Source: Gammaproteobacteria bacterium (GTDB lineage Bacteria > Pseudomonadota > Gammaproteobacteria > Chromatiales > Chromatiaceae). From it: a DNA stretch of 35,176 nucleotides. The stretch covers positions 1-35,176 of the forward strand of contig WFXD01000058.1 of assembly GCA_015490795.1 (NCBI GenBank). Reading direction: 5' to 3'. The position numbers were made by a program, and so were the translations under genes. Within the stretch, counting starts at the first letter, position 1. Each line of letters starts with the position of its first letter. The notes under the pieces were generated by a model. The model worked only from the letters and a program-made list of their open reading frames with translations, searched no databases and was not told the DNA's origin. This document shows, one piece after another, positions 15,906-22,831 of the stretch.

Positions 15906-17042
15906 ATGGAAATAAAGATCTGGAACAATGTCAGCAGTATATCCATTTTGATACTTGCTCTCGTTGGCAGTGTTAATGGCGGGGCGTTTGAGGATGGGGT
16001 TGCGGCTTATGAGCAGGGTGATTATGAGACAGCCCATCGCCTCTTGAGACCACTTGCTAAGCAAGGTGTTATAGGGGCTCAATACAATCTCGGCATCATG
16101 TACCATAATGGCCAAGGCATTCCACGGGACTATGCCAAGGCGGTTTACTGGTATCGCAAGGCCGCTGGGCAAGGATATGCCGATGCCCAGTATAACCTTG
16201 GAAACATGCACAACAATGGATATGGCGTGCCACAGGACTATGCCAAGGCAGCGCATTGGGTTCGCAAGGCTGCCGCGCAAGGTAATGTGATGGCCCAGAC
16301 CTTACTTGGCATCTTTTTCGATACAGGCCAAGGTGTACCACAGAACCATACTGAGGCGGCACGATGGTTTTACAAAGCTGCTGTGCAAGATCATGCAGAG
16401 GCCCAACTTCTACTTGGTGTCATTTACTTTGAGGGCCAAGGCGCACCGCAGAACCACACCGAGGCAGCACAATGGTTTCACAAAGCTGCTGTGCAAGATC
16501 ATGCAGGGGCTCAGGAGTTACTTGGCGCCATGTACCTCGAAGGTCAAGGTGTATCACAGAACTATACCAAGGCCGCACACTGGTTTCGCAAGGCTGCTGA
16601 GCAAGATCATGCCGATGCCCAGCACGATATTGGCCTCATGTACCTCAAAGGTCAGGGTGTGCCACAGGACTATGCCAAAGCCGCACACTGGTTTCACGAA
16701 GCTGCAGCGCAAGGTGTTGCCAGTGCTCAGTTCAGTCTTGGTATCATGTATGCCAATCACATGGGTGTTCCACAGGACTATGTCAAGGCTGCACACTGGT
16801 ATCGCAAGGCTGCAGAGCAAGGTTATGCTGATGCCCAGTACAATCTAGGCACTATGTATGCCAATGGTCAGGGTGTATTGCAGGACTATGTTTTAGCCCA
16901 TAAATGGTTCAATCTTGCGGCATTAGGCGGTACTGCAAACGCTGTCAAAAACCGAGACTTTATTACCAAGTTGATGACACCCTCCCAAGTTGTCAAAGCT
17001 CAGCGGTTAGCTCAGGAATGGCAACCAATAATAAGTGAATAA
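15906..17042 (+). CDS. Exported Sel1-repeat (TPR-like) protein
   Basis: The protein has 378 residues. A signal peptide (ISILILALVGSVNGG) is followed by EDGVAAYEQGDYETAHRLL and eight Sel1-like repeats of 36 residues with the consensus AQYNLGIMY-NGQGVPQDY-KAAHW-RKAA-QG, then a typical Sel1 cap (KWFNLAALGG) and a charged tail. Sel1 solenoids are protein-binding scaffolds. The repeats are also visible in DNA as a degenerate 108-bp period, which means the copy number could change by recombination; middle repeats 3-5 (VQDHAEAQ, VQDHAGAQ) are the most alike. A GGGGGAAGC ribosome site precedes the ATG. It lies within the accessory insert; its role is unknown. Confidence 0.85.
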   Translation: MEIKIWNNVSSISILILALVGSVNGGAFEDGVAAYEQGDYETAHRLLRPLAKQGVIGAQYNLGIMYHNGQGIPRDYAKAVYWYRKAAGQGYADAQYNLGNMHNNGYGVPQDYAKAAHWVRKAAAQGNVMAQTLLGIFFDTGQGVPQNHTEAARWFYKAAVQDHAEAQLLLGVIYFEGQGAPQNHTEAAQWFHKAAVQDHAGAQELLGAMYLEGQGVSQNYTKAAHWFRKAAEQDHADAQHDIGLMYLKGQGVPQDYAKAAHWFHEAAAQGVASAQFSLGIMYANHMGVPQDYVKAAHWYRKAAEQGYADAQYNLGTMYANGQGVLQDYVLAHKWFNLAALGGTANAVKNRDFITKLMTPSQVVKAQRLAQEWQPIISE

Positions 17043-17146
17043 TTGATACTCTGGGGCGCTGAAAGGAATATGTTGAATATGGAAAGCAACCTAATAATTG
17101 ATAGCGTGACGTGAGGTCGTTTATCTAACTATTATGATGAAAAAGC

Positions 17147-17857
17147 ATGTTTGATACACGCTGGGGAATATACATTGATATTGAGGGTTTTGGTTTTCAA
17201 TACAACCATACTATGAAGGCTTTGTTGCCATTAAACGCCCTGATGGAAGGAATCTATCAGATTGGTAGGGATAAATACAATGATGATGTCTCTCGTTTAT
17301 TCGCGCATCAGTTTGGCGATGGTTTTGTGGTTGTCAGCTGCTTTGAAGAAAAATCACTAGATCGTCCAGTGGCCATTGCCATTTCATTAATGAGGCATGT
17401 ATTAGCAGCGGGAGGACTTGCTAAAGCATCAGTCTCAGAAGGTGGATTCGAAGATATTAAAGGCTGTTATCCAAGAAATATAATCGATAATGAAAAAGAA
17501 GGTTCGGTGGCAATGGGGGCAGGTTTAATGACAATCATTCCAGTCATGGGTACTGCCCTAATAAATGCCGTTGCTCTTGATAAGCGTAGCCCTTCTGGGT
17601 CGCTGCTCACCATAGACTCAGTCAATGCAGTGCGCCTTTCAAAATGCTTTGCAAAACGAGAAATAGAAAATGGATTGGTATCTATCAATTGGTTAAAAGG
17701 CGATCAACGCCTAGTGTCAGAGATAAGTGCTGATGCAGGTTTAGAGAATCCCCCTGAGAAAGAGCGTGAATTGTTGTTAAGGAAGTACATCAGTAATAAT
17801 AAATTAAAATCCAGCTGGATTCGAACTACGTGCTATGAACAAGAGATATTTATTTAG
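17147..17857 (+). CDS. Uncharacterised protein, possibly a degenerate class III nucleotide-cyclase fold
   Basis: The protein has 236 residues, with no signal peptide and no clear membrane helix apart from a weak hydrophobic stretch near residue 125 (GAGLMTIIPVMGTALI). I do not recognise the family. Near the start, IYIDIEGFGF resembles the first metal-binding aspartate motif of adenylate/guanylate cyclases (D-I-x-G-F), and HQFGDGFVVVS, about 45 residues later, resembles their GDG hairpin. The usual substrate and transition-state residues (K, D/T, N, R) are not evident. It follows the Sel1 gene by 104 bp in the accessory insert. Function should be left open. Confidence 0.5.
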   Translation: MFDTRWGIYIDIEGFGFQYNHTMKALLPLNALMEGIYQIGRDKYNDDVSRLFAHQFGDGFVVVSCFEEKSLDRPVAIAISLMRHVLAAGGLAKASVSEGGFEDIKGCYPRNIIDNEKEGSVAMGAGLMTIIPVMGTALINAVALDKRSPSGSLLTIDSVNAVRLSKCFAKREIENGLVSINWLKGDQRLVSEISADAGLENPPEKERELLLRKYISNNKLKSSWIRTTCYEQEIFI

Positions 17858-17897
17858 GCTCCTCAGGGATATCTGTGGGTAATTTCCACCTTTAGCG

Positions 17898-17940
17898 CCA
17901 GATAATAGGGGGCAGACCACCAGATAATAGGGCGATAATA
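17898..17940. repeat. Degenerate REP half-copies left of the mini element
   Basis: CCAGATAATAGGG occurs twice (17898 and 17919 onward), and GGGGGCAGACCAC at 17908 is a one-base variant of the REP head that begins the neighbouring element. It looks like a partial, decayed extra REP copy. Confidence 0.6.
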
Positions 17941-17941
17941 G

Positions 17942-18016
17942 GGGACAGACCACGATTAACCTGATATTCTCTCTTTCTATGCTAACAAAGATTGGGATAA
18001 ACCCGTGGTCTGTCCC
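17942..18016 (+). mobile_element. 75-bp mini-RAYT element (transposase deleted)
   Basis: It carries the same 13-bp inverted ends as the complete element at 14974. Its first 56 bp match the leader of the complete element with one difference, then it jumps to the bases just before the right end. The junction falls at a GGA shared by both sides (15027-15029 and 15734-15736 in the full copy), so one deletion at microhomology removed the gene. Confidence 0.9.
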
Positions 18017-18036
18017 TTATTGCTCCCGCTCTACAT

Positions 18037-18093
18037 GGGTTGCAGGCGTTTATGCAGGATATGGAAAAAACCGAACTACGGCGCAAAAACTGA
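18037..18093 (+). pseudogene. 3'-end fragment of the M14 peptidase gene
   Basis: This duplicates the last 18 codons and stop of the gene ending at 14691, identical as far as can be read. It has no start and is not expected to be translated. Confidence 0.85.
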
Positions 18094-18098
18094 TTTTT

Positions 18099-18276
18099 CC
18101 AGGAGCCTGTCGGGTTTAGGGTGGACTGGCTGCGGAAGTGGGAGAGCGGCTCAAATATCCCCGGTTTTTCGTTGCACAGGCCCACTATCTATGCGCCTCA
18201 AAACCGGGAACATTTATTTGCGCTCACTCTCCCACTCCCTCTCGCTACAATCCACCTAAGCCCGACAGGCTCCTGG
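18099..18276. repeat. MITE-like palindromic element, copy 3 (178 bp)
   Basis: It has the same orientation and flanking bases (CCAG...CTGG) as copy 2, as expected if both come from the segmental duplication. It lies 9 bp after the transpeptidase stop codon (minus strand), where it could terminate transcription. Confidence 0.85.
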
Positions 18277-18285
18277 GTTCAAAAG

Positions 18286-19524
18286 CTATTGGTTGTTTCT
18301 GGCCAGTGGTGGCGTGCTTATTGTGTCAGTACCCTCATAAACTATGCGCCAAACCCCATCCCCTTCGCGTTTCCAGTATTGGCGCTTGTATGCATCGCCG
18401 CTGTAGTTGTTGCTGTTGTAGCGCTGGTTAAAGCGGACTACAACCAGCCCCTCCTCGCCTGGGTCTGAGAAGATGCTGAGGTCAGTGAGCTGGATCTCGA
18501 TCTGGGTCTTTGCCTTGTTAATGGCCTCTTTACGTGCCACCCAGTTTGCGTAATCATGCTTTCCGGCCTGGAATGATTGTGAGTAATTTGCTGCATATCG
18601 CGCAATATTGCGGCTCTCCCAGTCTCTGCGCCACTTCTCGATGGCATCCTCAAGCTCTTTGCGCTGCTGCTCAATGTGAAAGGGCGCCTGCCAATCCACC
18701 TTTTCAGCAAGGATGACAGGGGTTTTTCCAATATCAATCAGGGGGGTGAGCGTCTCAAAATCTGCATTTGCCAGCGCTACGCAGCCTTCGCTGGAGCGCG
18801 GTGCCCTGCTGTAGGTGTCGCTGGGGACGCCGTGAATCCAGATGCCATAACCTGTGCGTCCCAGCCGGTGATCCCACGGGTTTGGGTAATCAATCGGGAG
18901 GGCGCCTGCACCATAAAGGTCGGGGAGCTCTTTGCCGGAAATACGCTGTGAAATGAAATAGACGCCAACCGGGGTTTTCAGATCCCCTTCCACCTGTTTC
19001 GCGATACCATTTTTGCCAATAGAAGCATAAAAATTTGCGAGCAGGCGGGGGGTGCCGTTGTCATTCTCAAACAGATAGAGGCGGGACATCTCCAGATCGA
19101 CCACAATGATCCGTTTCTGGTCGGCCGACAGACGCAGCATGCTGGCTGGCAGGGTGCCCTGCTGGGGTTGTGAGAGGTGGCTGCGAAGGCGGCTTCGGGC
19201 TTCATCCCGCAGCTCGTTGATGCGCCCTCTGGCTTTGAGCGGAAGGTTGCCAAACTCGCCTATCGGCTGGCTTTTTGCCAGCAGCAGGTCGCCATATACC
19301 AGCTGGGCCAGGCGGAACTTCGGGTTTAACTCAACCAGTGTTTCAATGCTTTGCAGCGCCTCATCCAGATGGCGGTCACGGATATGGTTGAGTGTATCTA
19401 CCAGCAGCGCCTCCTCCTTGTACTGGAGCTGGTGGGGGTGTGCGTCCGGTTCAGGTGCGGCGCTTGCGTGCAGTGACCAAAGGCAGGTGATCAGAGTGGA
19501 GAGGTGAACAGCGCTCAATCTCAT
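18286..19524 (-). CDS. L,D-transpeptidase (YkuD) with Cds6-type C-terminal domain
   Basis: The protein has 412 residues. The signal peptide ends near HASA/APEP. About residues 40-120 are helical and TPR-like (VELNPKFRLAQLVYGDLLLAK). The YkuD domain spans about 138-275: RLYLFEND, KTPVGVYFI, IWIHGVP with H231, and SSEGCVAL with the catalytic C248; the arginine usual after the cysteine motif (SxGCxR) is alanine here. A charged helix leads to a C-terminal NTF2-like domain (about 320-400; VRFNQRYNSNNYSGDAYKRQ) of the kind called Cds6 in transpeptidase annotations. It would make or remodel 3-3 peptidoglycan crosslinks or anchor proteins to the wall. It overlaps the upstream TPR gene by 4 bp. Its last 30 codons lie in the direct repeat. 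Confidence 0.87.
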   Translation of the reverse strand: MRLSAVHLSTLITCLWSLHASAAPEPDAHPHQLQYKEEALLVDTLNHIRDRHLDEALQSIETLVELNPKFRLAQLVYGDLLLAKSQPIGEFGNLPLKARGRINELRDEARSRLRSHLSQPQQGTLPASMLRLSADQKRIIVVDLEMSRLYLFENDNGTPRLLANFYASIGKNGIAKQVEGDLKTPVGVYFISQRISGKELPDLYGAGALPIDYPNPWDHRLGRTGYGIWIHGVPSDTYSRAPRSSEGCVALANADFETLTPLIDIGKTPVILAEKVDWQAPFHIEQQRKELEDAIEKWRRDWESRNIARYAANYSQSFQAGKHDYANWVARKEAINKAKTQIEIQLTDLSIFSDPGEEGLVVVRFNQRYNSNNYSGDAYKRQYWKREGDGVWRIVYEGTDTISTPPLARNNQ

Positions 19525-20558
19525 TGCAGTGATACTTCTCGAACAATTTTCCAGCCTTCGCCATCCCTTTTCATGCGAAGATATTTTCGGCTCTCGTCGC
19601 TATAGGTGTTTGAGCGGTAGGTCTGCAAAAACTCAATCCTGGCCTCATCCTCGCTTATGGCAGTAATTTCAGGGTCCAGCACCTCAATCTCGATGAAGCG
19701 CGGTTTGGCGATACGCTGCTTGCGCTGCTGCACCCATGCCGTCCGGGAGAGGCCGCGTGATGGCTTGAATTTTGGGTGGTAGTGGCTCAGGTAACCTTCG
19801 ATATCCTTGTTGGACCACGCCTGCGCCCATTGGCGCGCAGCGGAGAGAATGCCCTGCTCGAACTCTGATGCCGCACCCTCTGTCCCATCGGACTCATCTT
19901 CCATCAGCATGGCCAGTTCGGCATCCTCCTCTTCAACGACCGGGGCAGCTGCCTTCGCTGCGGCTGGGGCTGCTGTGGGCGCGGGCTGGGTTTTGGCAGC
20001 CGGAGCGGAGGCTGCTGCCGTGGGTTGATGCGATGCGTTATTGATTGTGCCAACAGAGAAGAGCTCGCTCATCAGTGCCAGCTTGTCGCGTGCGGCGGCA
20101 TTCTCTTTGTCCAGTGACAGCGCGTGGTTGTAGGCGTCGGCGGCCATCATGGCGTAGATATTGCCAAGGTTTTCATGCGCTGTGGCATAACTTGGATGGG
20201 TGGTGATGGCGGACTGTAGCGCCTTGCGGGCGTCATCGAACCGCCCAAGTGCAGAGTAGGATACGGCCAGATTGTTGTAAGGTTCAGGCAGCTCCGGATA
20301 GTCTTTGGTGAGTGCTTCGAATATCTTGATCGCCGCTTCCAGTCTGTCCTGATTCACCAGGATCAATCCTTTAAGAAAGCGCGCCTCGGCGTGGTCAGGA
20401 TTGGATGCCAGAAAGTGGTCAAGCTGCTTTATGGCCTTGTCTGGATGCCCCTGTTCCACCAGGGTTTTAGCCGCGTTCAGAGCATCTTGCTCACTACTTA
20501 TGCTTATGGCGGGGGTGGCTATAAAAGCTATCAGTACAACTAAGAGTGTGCGTAACAT
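19521..20558 (-). CDS. Exported TPR protein with Cds6/NTF2-like C-terminal domain
   Basis: The protein has 345 residues. The signal peptide (MLRTLLVVLIAFIATPAISI) is followed by about four TPR units (HPDKAIKQLDHFLASNPDHAEARFLKG, LPEPYNNLAVSYSALGRFDDARKAL, SYATAHENLGNIYAMMA). An Ala/Pro-rich linker (about 183-220) leads to a C-terminal domain (about 235-345; WAQAWSNKDIEGYLSHYHPKF, FLQTYRSNTYSDESRKYLRM). This domain resembles the C-terminus of the transpeptidase encoded immediately downstream, and the two genes overlap by 4 bp. The pair is probably one functional unit in the periplasm, with the TPR protein as scaffold or substrate recruiter. That role is inferred. Confidence 0.8.
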   Translation of the reverse strand: MLRTLLVVLIAFIATPAISISSEQDALNAAKTLVEQGHPDKAIKQLDHFLASNPDHAEARFLKGLILVNQDRLEAAIKIFEALTKDYPELPEPYNNLAVSYSALGRFDDARKALQSAITTHPSYATAHENLGNIYAMMAADAYNHALSLDKENAAARDKLALMSELFSVGTINNASHQPTAAASAPAAKTQPAPTAAPAAAKAAAPVVEEEDAELAMLMEDESDGTEGAASEFEQGILSAARQWAQAWSNKDIEGYLSHYHPKFKPSRGLSRTAWVQQRKQRIAKPRFIEIEVLDPEITAISEDEARIEFLQTYRSNTYSDESRKYLRMKRDGEGWKIVREVSLQ

Positions 20559-20811
20559 GTTAATTGTCGGAGCCTTGATTTAGCGAGTCTGAAACGCTTG
20601 ATTATACCCATTTGGCGGTATCTGTGACCACAATTAAATTCTATCGATGGTTTGAGATCAAGTATAGATTAAAAGTTAAGGTATTGATTTGAATGGGCTA
20701 ATAAAAACATGCCTGCAATGTACCGGATGCAGGGTCAACTGCATTAATAGCTGGCCCACACCCTCTTTTTTGATTAAGCTGTAGCGCGAGCCAATAAGCC
20801 TGCGGTTGTGG

Positions 20812-21489
20812 ATGAGCATGAACAGATTACACCCAAGCCTTAGTGTAGGCACCCTGCTGAACCTGCAACCCGCTGCTCAAAATGCCGGGTGCGGCTTTGA
20901 TGTGCAGTTGATCGGTTATATGCCGGGTGAGAGTCTGCTGGTATCTCAGCCGCTCAATAACAGGAGTGCCGTTAAGCTGGTTGCCGGAGCGGCCTATCAG
21001 GCACGCATTGCATCGGGTGATTCTACCTACGCTTTTGAGACGGAGATCGTGCGCCTGTGTGATCAGCCGTATCAATATATGCACCTGCGGTTTCCAAAAG
21101 GGATACAAGGGGTTATATTGCGCCGTGCCCAGCGAACCCGGATCAGCGGGTCGCAGCTGGTGCTCAATATGCAGGATGGCGCAGGGAGACGGTCGGTCAC
21201 CATGTTTGATATCAGCCCGCTGGGGGCCTGTCTGGTCTCAGCGCAGCCTTTGGGCAAGGTAGGGGAGTTTTTCTGCATTGATGTGCGGCACGAATCTGCA
21301 ACGGATGTGCTGGCCTTCCCCTGCACCATCCGCCACATCAACAAAACCTCTGTGAGAGAGGGCGAGCCAGCCTACTATCATGGTGTCGAGTTTTCAAAAC
21401 TGGATGTGAATGCACTCAATTTTATTGCCCATTTTATTCGGGACAGTGTGGCGAGGCAGAGAACTCCCTCTGGGGTCGCATACTCTTAA
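20812..21489 (+). CDS. PilZ-domain c-di-GMP-binding protein (YcgR-like)
   Basis: The protein has 225 residues from the ATG at 20812; an ATG two codons later (20818) is preceded by a better GGATGAG site and may be the real one. About residues 1-105 form a YcgR-N-like barrel (VGTLLNLQ, FDVQLIGYMPGESLLVSQP). The PilZ domain follows with both halves of the c-di-GMP signature: RRAQRTR (RxxxR type) and DISPLGA (DxSxxG), ending YHGVEFSKLD. Both barrels and all nucleotide-binding residues are present. Proteins of this form bind c-di-GMP and slow motility or adjust the envelope. The target here is not shown by the context. Confidence 0.88.
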   Translation: MSMNRLHPSLSVGTLLNLQPAAQNAGCGFDVQLIGYMPGESLLVSQPLNNRSAVKLVAGAAYQARIASGDSTYAFETEIVRLCDQPYQYMHLRFPKGIQGVILRRAQRTRISGSQLVLNMQDGAGRRSVTMFDISPLGACLVSAQPLGKVGEFFCIDVRHESATDVLAFPCTIRHINKTSVREGEPAYYHGVEFSKLDVNALNFIAHFIRDSVARQRTPSGVAYS

Positions 21490-21519
21490 TGATTCGCAAA
21501 GTACTTAAGGTATAAATGT

Positions 21520-21660
21520 ATGGATTTCAGTAAATTAGAAAAAAATCCAATTGTGAAAAAGCTGATGTCTCCCTGGACGCTGGTGATTGCCTCACTGATA
21601 CTGATTGGTGGCGCAGGTACACTGTCCGCCCTGGTGGCGGTGGGCATCATCGTCCCTTAG
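21520..21660 (+). CDS. 46-residue single-pass membrane protein
   Basis: The frame runs ATG to TAG. Translation starts MDFSKLEKNPIVKKLMSPW, a basic, cytoplasm-facing head, followed by one hydrophobic helix (TLVIASLILIGG, then LSALVAVGIIVP) to the C-terminus. AAGG lies 9 bases upstream of the ATG. It is 30 bp after the PilZ gene on the same strand, so the two may be cotranscribed. Codon choice looks like that of the neighbours. No known family is recognised. Confidence 0.6.
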   Translation: MDFSKLEKNPIVKKLMSPWTLVIASLILIGGAGTLSALVAVGIIVP

Positions 21661-21693
21661 CGGCTTCGGTTTCTCGGGCGGTGCGGGAGCACG

Positions 21694-22821
21694 CTACTCG
21701 GCAGGCTTAACGGGTATCCCTATGATGGACCGGGTTGTCCTTGGCTCTGGTGGGGCGGGTACCGGCTCCTGTTCGGCTGCCCTTTCACGGGGCTTTTCTG
21801 CGTTAACTCCCTCAGTCTGGTGGATCGGTGCGGTTGCTTCAGGTTCCACGGACTCAGCGGGTGTCGGCAACTCATAAGGGGTGATCTTTATCAGAACGCC
21901 CATCAGTGGGTGGTCGATATAGTGCAGCTCGCCACTGCGCATGCGTCGATGAGCCTGCATCCGGTATCTGTGATACGGTTGAGCCTGCTCTGTAAGCCCC
22001 CCCCCAAAGGATTGCTCATAAGATGGATAGGGGGTGGCTGACCTGATCCGCCTGAGCAGATCCAGCTCGACGTGCAGGTAGCGGCTTACGCTGATGCGTA
22101 TCGTGCCCTCCAGACCGGGTGGTTCTGCGGTGGCAATCGACTCAAGCCCACCGAATATTCCGGCCTCTGTGACAAGCTCGGCGCCCTCCTCTCTCTCTAT
22201 CTCCGTCTTGCTCTCTGGCGCTGCATAAGGGGTTCGCAGATAGAGGAGTTGTGCATTTTTTTGGTTACTGACCGGCTGACGCCATGCAAGGTGGATCTCG
22301 GGTTGCAGACCACGGCTTCGCTGAAGACGGCTGAATTCACTCTTTAGCCTGAACTCATCTTCCGGGAGCAGTGCGTATGGCTCGGGTTGTTGCAGCTCGG
22401 CCACCGCTGGCAATCCGGACGGGCCAAGGGTGGCTGCGCCGGGTGTGGGCAGATCCCCAGCCAATCCGCTGTTCCCGGCCGGGGTGCTGTTTTCATCCGC
22501 AATATCTGGTGATGCAGTGGGCAGGTTGAGGTTTGCCGCGCTGTTGAGATCATCAATGCCGTCTTCGGCAGCAGCCTCAAGGGGTTGCACCTTGTCAGCC
22601 GGATCTGCCTGTAGCGGCCGGGCATGCTCAAAATCAGGGGTGCCGGGGTCGCTGGGCCACGCCTCGCTCAGGCTGGCAGGCTGGATGTCGCGGGTAAAGA
22701 TGATGATCTCGACCTCATACCAGGGAAGCGCCTCCTCCGCCAGGGATGAGGTGGCAGAGAGCATGCAGCAGAGCAGGGTGGCGAACCAGTGGTGAAGTTT
22801 CATATTCCGTGCCTGTTTCAT
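21694..22821 (-). CDS. csiV: CsiV-family protein (peptidoglycan-binding septation protein)
   Basis: The protein has 375 residues; an internal ATG at 22803 would also give a good signal peptide (MKLHHWFATLLCCMLSATSS). The mature N-terminus WYEVEIIIFTRDIQP is diagnostic of CsiV, which in Vibrio activates the wall synthase regulator LpoA during cell division. The family C-terminal part is also present (GTIRISVSRYLHVELDL, then MRSGELHYIDHPLMGVLIKITPY). The region between (about 60-150) is a Pro/Ala/Asp-rich insertion, and a Pro/Glu-rich tail follows residue 330. It starts 10 bp after mfd, the neighbour expected from other gammaproteobacteria. A run of nine C (21997-22005) lies inside the gene. 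Confidence 0.85.
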   Translation of the reverse strand: MKQARNMKLHHWFATLLCCMLSATSSLAEEALPWYEVEIIIFTRDIQPASLSEAWPSDPGTPDFEHARPLQADPADKVQPLEAAAEDGIDDLNSAANLNLPTASPDIADENSTPAGNSGLAGDLPTPGAATLGPSGLPAVAELQQPEPYALLPEDEFRLKSEFSRLQRSRGLQPEIHLAWRQPVSNQKNAQLLYLRTPYAAPESKTEIEREEGAELVTEAGIFGGLESIATAEPPGLEGTIRISVSRYLHVELDLLRRIRSATPYPSYEQSFGGGLTEQAQPYHRYRMQAHRRMRSGELHYIDHPLMGVLIKITPYELPTPAESVEPEATAPIHQTEGVNAEKPRERAAEQEPVPAPPEPRTTRSIIGIPVKPAE

Positions 22822-22831
22822 AGCGGGCAGT

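Larger units (their letters stand above)
14964..18027. mobile_element. RAYT-bounded accessory insert (about 3.06 kb)
   Basis: The left boundary GGGACAATAGGGGACAGACC (14964 onward) and the right boundary GGTCTGTCCCTTATTGCTCC (ends 18026) are near-perfect inverted repeats about 23 bp long. Between them lie a RAYT element, a Sel1-repeat gene, a nucleotide-cyclase-fold-like gene and a mini-RAYT element. Base composition of the cargo (15760-17870) is visibly richer in A and T than the neighbours. The insert sits between the two copies of a 330/340-bp direct repeat. The unit as a mobile entity is an inference from these boundaries. Confidence 0.6.
18037..18376. repeat. Right copy of 330/340-bp direct repeat
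   Basis: This is the partner of 14635-14964. It begins 10 bp after the right inverted boundary of the insert and ends inside the L,D-transpeptidase gene. Differences from the left copy include TTTATTTGCG versus TTTGCG, and the 8-bp segment missing on the left. Confidence 0.9.

Noticed and set aside
16096-16848. Several 60-180 residue frames inside the Sel1 gene
   Set aside because: These are shifted readings of the Sel1 repeats, which is why their own translations look repetitive.
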